Assembly: GCA_031255955.1 (NCBI GenBank)
Contig: JAIRRO010000105.1
Coordinates: 1 to 7,527, forward strand
Direction: 5' to 3'
DNA from: Oscillospiraceae bacterium
Lineage (GTDB): Bacteria; Bacillota; Clostridia; Oscillospirales; Oscillospiraceae
Length of the DNA: 7,527 bases
Shown: positions 1 to 6,370 of the stretch, piece after piece
Numbering within the stretch: position 1 is the stretch's first letter
Layout of the letters: every line of letters begins with the position of its first letter
Made by a program: the position numbers and the translations under genes
Notes under the pieces: generated by a model
The model's database searches: none
Seen by the model: the letters and a program-made list of their open reading frames with translations, nothing else
Told to the model about the DNA's origin: nothing

Positions 1-7
1 TTTTCAT
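1..7 (-). CDS. Start of a further gene (first codons, Met-Lys), truncated by window edge
   Basis: An ATG reading leftward at 7-5 is followed by AAA and the window end. GAGGAG lies 8 bases upstream, a layout like that of the two lipoprotein genes, whose products also begin Met-Lys. It is probably the next gene of the same operon and could be a third lipoprotein, but only two codons can be read, so the product is unknown. Confidence 0.5.
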
Positions 8-15
8 TGTAATTA

Positions 16-21
16 CTCCTC
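16..21 (-). promoter_or_regulatory. Ribosome binding site of the gene starting at 7
   Basis: On the minus strand this reads GAGGAG, 8 bases before the ATG at 7-5. It is the main evidence that a gene starts at the window edge. Confidence 0.6.
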
Positions 22-35
22 GTTTCTCGTTTTTT

Positions 36-41
36 ATTATA
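36..41 (-). promoter_or_regulatory. Possible -10 element (TATAAT) in the spacer before the gene at 7
   Basis: The 82-base spacer at 8-89 is AT-rich and holds a perfect TATAAT on the minus strand. A start about seven bases downstream would give a leader of about 20 bases carrying the GAGGAG site. No good -35 hexamer is found 16-18 bases upstream (TAATAT at 17), so this may be chance in AT-rich DNA. Besides a short, unconvincing CGGC-ATC-GCCG hairpin near the stop of the upstream gene and no T-run behind it, nothing else is seen in the spacer. Confidence 0.25.
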
Positions 42-89
42 TTGATTTTCTTTCTGACATATTAACCGGCGATGCCGCGCGCCATCCTG

Positions 90-158
90 CTACATGCCCT
101 CGCTGACTAAAATCTGCACGCGGCTTTGTATCACCGCCGCCGTTTCCTCCGCGGATTT
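90..158 (-). repeat. 3' end of paralogue 2, near-identical copy of 2601-2669
   Basis: These 69 bases, which include the stop codon, differ from 2601-2669 at only three positions (96/2607, 108/2619 and 129/2640). The block encodes the C-terminal AAVIQSRVQI-VSEGM segment. It is part of the tandem gene duplication but more alike than most of the rest of the two genes. Confidence 0.8.
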
Positions 159-2564
159 GGAGCCTGCCGCGAACACGCCGATTTCTTCAGAGATTATCTC
201 TGAAATCTTTTGCGTATTAAAGCTGCTTGCCCGCTCCGCGCCGCTTATCACGGCAAGCACGGCGTCAACCTCTGCCTGTGTCAGATGATAATTATCTATC
301 TGCTCCTGCGTGAACATATTATTCGTCATAAGCTCCTCGATGGAATTTACCATCCACGCGGAGCTGCCGTTCCCGTGCGTCTCCGTAATCGTGATGCCGT
401 TTGTGAAATCGCGGTCGCGCAGCGGAATCATCTCTTCCTCCGCCTTCTTCATAAACGGACCCTTGTTTGTATACAGCAGCCACGCATCGCTAAAGCCTGA
501 GGCATACTCGTTTTTTTGAAGCAGATAAGAGATGAAGCTCCACGCCTCCTGCTTGTGCGGCGACGATTCCGCGATGGCAAAGCGTCCGCCGGGCGTCACC
601 ACTGAGCCGCTTGCTCCCGCTGTCGGGAAGCCGACAAACACGGCGTCATCCCCAAACAGCCCGTATGCGTCGCGCATAGCGCGCGGGTTGTAAATGTTCA
701 TAAGCGTAAGCAGCGTATCTCCGTTTTTCAGCGCCTCCGCCGCCTCTGTTTCCTCCGCCATCCAGTCAAAATTCATATAGTCGATGTCTTCCTTGCGGAA
801 TCGTTTCGCCAAACGGAGCATACCGATAAATTCCGGTGAGTTGAAGGAGCATACCCCGGCGCCCCAGTCCACAAAGTCGTCAAGCGTGAGCATTGTAATA
901 TATGACATCCAATCGTTGACGGTCATATTCCTGAAAATCTGAGCGTTCGGGTGGGCGTCGGCAATTGCCTCCAGCTCATCCGTGGTGATGCCGGTTCTAT
1001 CTCCGAAGATGGATTTTTTGCCCGCCGCCGTGGTCAGGTTAAAGTCGGTGATGATGTTTGTCAGCTTCCCGTTGAATTCGCCGATTTTGAGTATGTTTTC
1101 ATATAAATCGCTGCGTTCAAGCGCCGGGTCGGCGTCCAGCAGCGGATACAGGTCTGTAAATATCCCCTTGGAATCATACTTGTTTGCGGGTAGGCTTGAC
1201 AGCGAGATGATGTCCGGCGCGTTGCCGCCCAAAATGTCAAGGTCAAGCTGTGTCGCGCCCCGGTTGTAGTCGTCCGGGGTGTTGTATTCGCCATAATCGC
1301 GGAAGGTGATGCGCGCGTCCGCGCTGGTCTTATTAAACGCCATTGCCGCGGCTCTGGCATTGCTGTCGAGATACAGTCCGCCAAGCGTGATGACTCTCTT
1401 CAACCCGAACGCGGGGTCAAGATTCGGCTTTATCAAAAATATACCGCTGTCGTCGTCTCCGCCGCGAGATCCCGTATAGCTATCGGTATACACGATGAAT
1501 TCATCGTTATCCATCGGAATAACGCTTCGCAGTCGGTCGGCGGCGATGCCGGAATCAAAGAACAGCACGACCGGCTCTGAGCTTTGTGTGGTGGCGTTGT
1601 ATCCGAACAGCGTATTTGAGGCGAAATAGAGGAAATCATAATCCCCATAGCCGCTGTAAATATCGTTAACGTCCGTTCTGCCTACAAATGGCTTTTCCGT
1701 AATCGTGCGGGTGCTTTTATCAACGGCTTTCAATATCCTGCCGCCGTTTGCGCGCCTGTAAACGTAATAGCCCACCTCACCGGTGCCGAGCGTCGTCATG
1801 GAGTTCAGATAGTCCTGCTCTCTCACTGTGAACATATACGCGCCCGTTTCTCCGGACAGCACCGCTATCTTTGAGTCTGCGTTGCCGCCAAAGCACAGAT
1901 AGACGTCCCCGTCGCCGTCGATAGCCATACCCTGCATATAGCCCTGCGCGTCATAATCCGGAATGGATTCGACATCTATGGTTATCAGCTCTGTACCGTC
2001 CGGAGCGATTTTTTTTACGATGGTGCGGTTTTCATATATCGGGTCAAGGGGGTCTGTGTTGTCGTCAATGCTGAGCTGCTCAAGAATCCAGATGTTCCCC
2101 TCAGCGTCAATCTCAAAGCCGCTCAGATAAATCTGTTCGTTTCGGGCTTGGTTTGTATCGTATGAACTGGAAACCGGTCCCCAGACAACCACGGGATCTG
2201 TTCCGTCGGTGTTAGAGGACAAGATGCTGATCTCGGATTCAGATGTATACGAGCCGTCATCCCCTCTGGCGCTGTACCACTTTGTGAAGTCGTAGAACAG
2301 GCGTCCGTTCGCGAAGCTTATCCGTTCGCTGTAGCCGACCTCATCCCCCGATTCGCCGTTTATTACTTCGCCGATTACCATCTCGCCGTCCGTAAGGGCA
2401 AGCTTTTCCGCCGTGTAAATTCCCGGAACGGGCTTCCCCGCCTCCGGTGTGCCTGTGGGCGTCGCGTCGCCGTTGCTGTTTGCGCAACCGGACAGAACGG
2501 CAAGGGCTGCCGCCGCAAAAAGAATTGCCGCCGTTATGCGTTTTTTAATGCTCTGCTTTTTCAT
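90..2564 (-). CDS. Surface lipoprotein: N-terminal beta-propeller-like half fused to extracellular solute-binding domain (paralogue 2)
   Basis: This is an 824-residue tandem paralogue of the gene at 2601-5102 with the same layout. The signal peptide has a lipobox LSGC with Cys at 27, then the linker TGTPEAGKPVPGIYTAE. A beta-rich propeller-like half lies at about 78-388 (DAEGNIWI at 153, DGDGDVYL at 216), and a solute-binding half runs from ITLGGLYLDSNAR at 392 to the end. By hand count, residues 392-460 match the paralogue at 54 of 69 positions and the last 75 residues at 59 of 75. The N-terminal half and the segments at about 590-610 and 685-745 are much less alike, including near VWGPVSSSYDT. 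Those divergent stretches could fit a different ligand. AGGAG sits 7 bases before the ATG, and the gene starts 36 bases after the paralogue's stop without a visible terminator, so cotranscription is likely. Tethering to the outer membrane face is inferred from the lipobox. Substrate and any partner permease are unknown. Confidence 0.85.
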   Translation of the reverse strand: MKKQSIKKRITAAILFAAAALAVLSGCANSNGDATPTGTPEAGKPVPGIYTAEKLALTDGEMVIGEVINGESGDEVGYSERISFANGRLFYDFTKWYSARGDDGSYTSESEISILSSNTDGTDPVVVWGPVSSSYDTNQARNEQIYLSGFEIDAEGNIWILEQLSIDDNTDPLDPIYENRTIVKKIAPDGTELITIDVESIPDYDAQGYMQGMAIDGDGDVYLCFGGNADSKIAVLSGETGAYMFTVREQDYLNSMTTLGTGEVGYYVYRRANGGRILKAVDKSTRTITEKPFVGRTDVNDIYSGYGDYDFLYFASNTLFGYNATTQSSEPVVLFFDSGIAADRLRSVIPMDNDEFIVYTDSYTGSRGGDDDSGIFLIKPNLDPAFGLKRVITLGGLYLDSNARAAAMAFNKTSADARITFRDYGEYNTPDDYNRGATQLDLDILGGNAPDIISLSSLPANKYDSKGIFTDLYPLLDADPALERSDLYENILKIGEFNGKLTNIITDFNLTTAAGKKSIFGDRTGITTDELEAIADAHPNAQIFRNMTVNDWMSYITMLTLDDFVDWGAGVCSFNSPEFIGMLRLAKRFRKEDIDYMNFDWMAEETEAAEALKNGDTLLTLMNIYNPRAMRDAYGLFGDDAVFVGFPTAGASGSVVTPGGRFAIAESSPHKQEAWSFISYLLQKNEYASGFSDAWLLYTNKGPFMKKAEEEMIPLRDRDFTNGITITETHGNGSSAWMVNSIEELMTNNMFTQEQIDNYHLTQAEVDAVLAVISGAERASSFNTQKISEIISEEIGVFAAGSKSAEETAAVIQSRVQILVSEGM

Positions 2565-2571
2565 TGTTGTT

Positions 2572-2576
2572 CTCCT
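2572..2576 (-). promoter_or_regulatory. Ribosome binding site of paralogue 2
   Basis: On the minus strand this reads AGGAG, 7 bases before the ATG at 2564. It fixes that start and lies in the 36-base A-rich spacer after paralogue 1. Confidence 0.7.
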
Positions 2577-2600
2577 GTTTTTTTATTTTTTGCGCGATGG

Positions 2601-2669
2601 CTACATACCCTCGCTGACAAAAATCTGCACGCGGCTTTGAATCACCGCCGCCGTTTCCTCCGCGGATTT
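2601..2669 (-). repeat. 3' end of paralogue 1, near-identical copy of 90-158
   Basis: This is the partner of the block at 90-158, with 66 of 69 bases matching and an unbroken 29-base match at 2641-2669. Other shared exact blocks between the two genes include 26 bases at 3028-3053 versus 529-554, within the codons for KQEAWSFIS. Confidence 0.8.
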
Positions 2670-5102
2670 AGAACTTGAGATAAACGCGCCGATTTCCTCT
2701 GAAATTATCTCTGAAATTTTGTTTGTGCTATAGCTGCTCGCCTTTTCGGCGCCCTCAATCACGGCGCGCGCGGCGTCAACCTCTTCCTGCGAGAGATGAT
2801 AATTGTCCAGCTGCTCCGCCGTGAACATCGCCGTTCTTTCCAGCTCCGCATAAGAGCGCGCGCTTATTCCGGTGGTCATCCCGCCCTGCAGCGTCATCAT
2901 TATCATAACCGGCGTTGAATAGTCGCGATCCTTCAGCGGCGTCATCTCGTCCGCCGCCCATTTTTCAAACACGGCTTTGTTCGCCTTCAATGTGTAATCG
3001 GCGGATTCGGTTTTTTGCAGCAGATATGAGATGAAGCTCCACGCCTCCTGCTTAAACTGAGACGATTCTGATATGGCGTAGGCGCCGTTTGGCATAACCA
3101 CCGTTCCGCTGGAACCTGTTGTCGGGAATCCGATAAGCGTGACGTCCTCTCCGCCGAATATATTGCGCGCGTCGCGCAGCACACCGGGGTTGTACACATA
3201 CTGGAGCGCCAGCAGTGTCTTCCCGTTTTTAAGCGCCTCTCCCGCCGCTTCTTGGAGCGATATATATTCCTCATAGCTTGTTATCGCACTCCTATCCGTC
3301 GGGTTATCCTTGGGAAAGCGCTTCGCCAGCTCCAGCAGCTCGATAAATTCCGGCGTGTTGAAGGAGCAGACGCCCGTTTCCCAGTTCACAAAGTCGTCCA
3401 GCGTAAGCATCGTGACGTATGACATCCAGTCGTCAACGTTCATATTGTCAAATATTTTTGAATCAGGATTTTTATCCGCTATCTCCCGCAGTTGCGCCGG
3501 TGTGATGCTGGTTTTGTCTCCGAATATGGATTTTTTACCTGCCGCCGTGATCATAGTGAATGACGGAATAATGCTTGTCAGCTTGCCGTTATACTCGGTC
3601 ATCCTGAGAATATTCTCAAATAAATCCTCGCGCCCAAGCGTCTCGTCGGCATCCATCAACGGATACAGATCCGCGAAAACGCCCTTGGAGGCGTATTTGC
3701 GCGTGGAGAGATTTGTGAGTGATATGATGTCCGGCGCGCGCGCGCCGAGAATATCAAGGTCAAGCTGCGCCGCGCCCCGGCTGTAGTCGTCCTGCGTGTT
3801 GTATTCGCTGTAATCCTGAAATGTGATGCGCGCGTCCGCGCTTGCTTTGTTGAACGCGAAGGCGGCGTCTCTGGCGTTGCTGTCGAGATACACCCCGCCG
3901 AGCGTGATTACCTTCTTTTGCCCTATCGAGGGGTCAAGATTGGGCGTCAGCAATTGAAGCTCCAAGCCTACGTTCGTTCTTCCGGAATAGCTGGCAGCGC
4001 TTATAACAATGCCCCCGTCCTCCGTCGTCGCGATCCCCTGTATCCAATCCACAGGGATGCCGGAATCAAAAAACAGCACAACAGGCTCCGCGGTTTGTTC
4101 CTCAAGCTTATATCCATACAGCGTGCCGGAGACAAAATATAAAAAATCATATTCCCCAAAGCCGCTATAAATATCTCCGACGGACGCCCTGCCTGTAAAG
4201 GGTTTTTCAGCGGAGCTTTTCGCAGCGAAGTCAATAACCTTCAGCGTTTGCCCGCTGCCTGTGCGGGCGTCCACCACAAAATACCCGATCTCACCGGAGG
4301 CAAAGCGCGCGATGCCGGTTAAATAACCCGTTTCATTCACCGTGAACAGATACTCCCCTGTTTCTCCGGAAAACACCGCCACCTTATAATTTGAGCCGTT
4401 GCCGATCATCCTTATGTACACATTTCCGGCACCATCGAGGATAAAATCCTGTACATAGTCGGAATTTGAGTCATATCCCGGAATGGTTTGCACATCAATG
4501 GAGCTTGCTTCTGTGCCGTCCGCCGCCAGTTTTTCGATTTTATCGGTGCTTTCACTCACCATATTAAACGGATCTGTTGTATCATAGATTGAGTGGTTAT
4601 ACATAATCCAGATGTTACCCTCAGCGTCAACCTCAAAGCTGCTTAGATACAGCTGCTCTATATAGCTGCTGCCGGAGTCATATGATGCGTAGACGGGTCC
4701 CCAGATAATTGCGGAATCCGTGCCGTCGAGGTTCGTCGATACGATGCTTGTTTCGCTTTCCACAATCTCGGCGCCGCTCTCATCCGTGCGGGTGCCCTGC
4801 TTTGAAAGGGAGTAGTAAACGCGTCCGTTGGCGTATGCCACCTCTCCGACGGCGGTGTAGTTTATGGTAATTTCGCTGTTGCTGTCAATATCGGTTTCGA
4901 TGATTGCAATTTGCTCCGCCGTATAAATGCCCGGAACGGGCTTCCCCGCTTCCGGGGTGTCTGTGGGCGCGGCGGAGGGGTCTGCGGGAGCTTTCGCGCA
5001 GCCGGACACCGGCGCCACAATAAGCGCCGCCGTCAATAATGCCGCCATAAGCCTCGCTGTTATGCCTTTGCCTTCTTTACTGCCGTTCATTACGCGTTTC
5101 AT
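2601..5102 (-). CDS. Surface lipoprotein: N-terminal beta-propeller-like half fused to extracellular solute-binding domain (paralogue 1)
   Basis: This is an 833-residue protein. The signal peptide has a hydrophobic core at about 18-31 and a lipobox VSGC with the lipidated Cys at 35, followed by a Pro/Ala/Thr linker (TDTPEAGKPVPGIYTAE). Residues about 85-395 are beta-rich with recurring turn motifs: DAEGNIWI (159), DGAGNVYI (223), ASGEIGYF (268) and EDGGIVI (361), as in NHL/Vgb-type propellers. From about 399 the solute-binding-like half begins (ITLGGVYLDSNAR, FNKASADARITF, LDLDILGARAPDIISL). It continues through GKKSIFGDKT, DWMSYVTMLTLDDF, GVCSFNTPEF and KQEAWSFISYLLQK, and ends with KSAEETAAVIQSRVQIFVSE, a tail common in clostridial carbohydrate-type SBPs. 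Ordinary SBPs have about 400-550 residues, so the propeller is an added module. AAAGGAG lies 9 bases before the ATG. The gene starts 26 bases after its upstream neighbour and precedes a paralogue. The ligand is unknown; the propeller call is inferred from turn motifs only. Confidence 0.85.
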   Translation of the reverse strand: MKRVMNGSKEGKGITARLMAALLTAALIVAPVSGCAKAPADPSAAPTDTPEAGKPVPGIYTAEQIAIIETDIDSNSEITINYTAVGEVAYANGRVYYSLSKQGTRTDESGAEIVESETSIVSTNLDGTDSAIIWGPVYASYDSGSSYIEQLYLSSFEVDAEGNIWIMYNHSIYDTTDPFNMVSESTDKIEKLAADGTEASSIDVQTIPGYDSNSDYVQDFILDGAGNVYIRMIGNGSNYKVAVFSGETGEYLFTVNETGYLTGIARFASGEIGYFVVDARTGSGQTLKVIDFAAKSSAEKPFTGRASVGDIYSGFGEYDFLYFVSGTLYGYKLEEQTAEPVVLFFDSGIPVDWIQGIATTEDGGIVISAASYSGRTNVGLELQLLTPNLDPSIGQKKVITLGGVYLDSNARDAAFAFNKASADARITFQDYSEYNTQDDYSRGAAQLDLDILGARAPDIISLTNLSTRKYASKGVFADLYPLMDADETLGREDLFENILRMTEYNGKLTSIIPSFTMITAAGKKSIFGDKTSITPAQLREIADKNPDSKIFDNMNVDDWMSYVTMLTLDDFVNWETGVCSFNTPEFIELLELAKRFPKDNPTDRSAITSYEEYISLQEAAGEALKNGKTLLALQYVYNPGVLRDARNIFGGEDVTLIGFPTTGSSGTVVMPNGAYAISESSQFKQEAWSFISYLLQKTESADYTLKANKAVFEKWAADEMTPLKDRDYSTPVMIMMTLQGGMTTGISARSYAELERTAMFTAEQLDNYHLSQEEVDAARAVIEGAEKASSYSTNKISEIISEEIGAFISSSKSAEETAAVIQSRVQIFVSEGM

Positions 5103-5111
5103 TGTGTTCCT

Positions 5112-5118
5112 CTCCTTT
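5112..5118 (-). promoter_or_regulatory. Ribosome binding site of paralogue 1
   Basis: On the minus strand this reads AAAGGAG, 9 bases before the ATG at 5102. It supports that ATG over the in-frame ATG four codons later (MKRVM). Confidence 0.7.
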
Positions 5119-5128
5119 GTTTTTTTGA

Positions 5129-6328
5129 TTATACCTCATTTTTACCCGCTGTATCAAGTCGGCGGGTTTTGCGGCGTTCCATCGCCGCTTTGAAGGTGCG
5201 CACTATCCACGGACGGAAGCGTCCGCGTACCATATAGAGCTTAATAAGCAGGATTATCACTGTGATAAGCGGCAGCGCCGCAAAAATCATTGATATCAGC
5301 AGCAGCACCGCGCCGCGCATCGCGGCGGAGCGCGCCGCGTTTTCCCAATATGGCAGCGCGACGGCGTCGCGGCGGGCGATATACGCGCCGAAATCGCCGA
5401 TTGTTTTCAGCAGATTACCGCGCGTAAAGCGGACGGAGTTCTCTACAATTACGCGCTCGCTCTCCGGCGTCGAGGAAACCTGACTCTCCACGGCTTGAAT
5501 CCCATAGCCGGAAATGGGTGCTGACAGCACAAAGTCAAGCGCAGTCAGCTCCGCCGCCGGATTCAGCTTTTCTAAAAGCTCAAAGCTGACATATATCCTG
5601 TTTTCAGCGGCGTCGCCCTCGTCCTTTTCAAACACACCGGCGACAATACAGGGTATCCCGCCGACTTCTACCCGCATGCCGGAGGAATCCGCGCCGCCGA
5701 ATACGCGCCACGCCGTGTTCCAATCCATCATTATATAGTCCTTCGAGGCTTCATTTGTGTTTATATACTGCCCCGAAAGCAGCTTTGTCGGGTGAAAGAA
5801 GAAGAAATCGCCCAATATTCCCGTGACGGACACGGCGGCGGAGCTGCCTGTGCCGTTTGTCACGGTGGCGCTACCCGTTCCGGAGGCGGCGTCAATCCAC
5901 AGCCGCGCGTCCGGGTCGGGCGGGGATATGCCGTCCGCCGTGTATTTATCCGAAAGTCCCTGCCGCAGACGCATCATCCCGATGTAATTCAGTCCCGCGC
6001 CGCGCCCGAAGAACACCGAGACCTGGGAATATCCCATCTCAGAGCTTTTCAGACCTTCCTCCGGAAACGCGGACAGCGGGTCCTCCGTCACCTCCGGCGT
6101 CGGTGTAGGCTCCGGCTTCGGCTTTTGTGCTCCGCTCCACAGCTCCGCCGCCCGCTGGTCATAAAGCCCCTGCCCCGACATAGCGGACAGCGCGAAAAAC
6201 AGCGAGGACAGCGCGAGACTTACAGCCGCCACAATCAGAAACACGCGGGGCAGCGGCAGCCGCCGTCCGGCGGCGCGCCGCGTGGCGCCGGCTTCAGTAT
6301 CTGTGTTTTTATTATTCATTTCGTCCAT
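5129..6328 (-). CDS. MacB periplasmic-core-like membrane protein with two TM segments and no FtsX domain
   Basis: From the ATG at 6328 the product has 399 residues. A basic N-terminus (RRAAGRR) precedes a hydrophobic segment at about 28-50, then a Pro/Thr/Glu linker (KPKPEPTPTPEV, about 69-80). The extracytoplasmic part runs to about 338 and contains LLSGQYINTNE, then WRVFGGADSSG followed by MRVEVGGIPCIVAGVF (about 207-233). This resembles the MacB_PCD pattern in which a 'LLxGR' turn precedes an 'LFG..dpvGk.i.i.g..f.VvGV' motif. After PYWENAAR comes a second hydrophobic segment (about 339-367) and a short, strongly basic tail. Canonical MacB-type permeases have four helices and about 400 or more residues with an FtsX domain; here only one helix follows the core, so it cannot be a complete ABC permease and may be an accessory subunit. 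The start is uncertain: a TTG at 6367 (412 residues) and an ATG at 6319 are also in frame, and none has a well-spaced ribosome site. The gene lies between the adaptor and the lipoproteins. Confidence 0.75.
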   Translation of the reverse strand: MDEMNNKNTDTEAGATRRAAGRRLPLPRVFLIVAAVSLALSSLFFALSAMSGQGLYDQRAAELWSGAQKPKPEPTPTPEVTEDPLSAFPEEGLKSSEMGYSQVSVFFGRGAGLNYIGMMRLRQGLSDKYTADGISPPDPDARLWIDAASGTGSATVTNGTGSSAAVSVTGILGDFFFFHPTKLLSGQYINTNEASKDYIMMDWNTAWRVFGGADSSGMRVEVGGIPCIVAGVFEKDEGDAAENRIYVSFELLEKLNPAAELTALDFVLSAPISGYGIQAVESQVSSTPESERVIVENSVRFTRGNLLKTIGDFGAYIARRDAVALPYWENAARSAAMRGAVLLLISMIFAALPLITVIILLIKLYMVRGRFRPWIVRTFKAAMERRKTRRLDTAGKNEV

Positions 6329-6370
6329 TATGTCATCGTCCAATCCTGTCGTTTGTCGCAGCGCCAACGC

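Noticed and set aside
68..80. Short inverted repeat just after the stop of paralogue 2, considered as a terminator
   Set aside because: The stem is only four base pairs with no T-run following in the transcript direction, so termination is not supported.
3732..3745. 14-bp alternating GC palindrome
   Set aside because: It falls within the codons for the Gly-Ala-Arg-Ala segment of the SBP half and is not kept in the paralogue, so it looks like codon chance rather than a site.
3310..3786. Plus-strand open frame of 158 codons opposite the SBP half of paralogue 1
   Set aside because: A similar antisense frame occurs at the matching place in paralogue 2 (982-1269), but this follows from the two coding sequences being alike; no independent coding evidence.
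5311..5327. Perfect 7-bp GC hairpin with a 3-base loop
   Set aside because: It lies inside the codons for an Ala/Arg-rich stretch before the second helix, has no T-run after it in the transcript, and GC-rich Ala codons readily create such palindromes.
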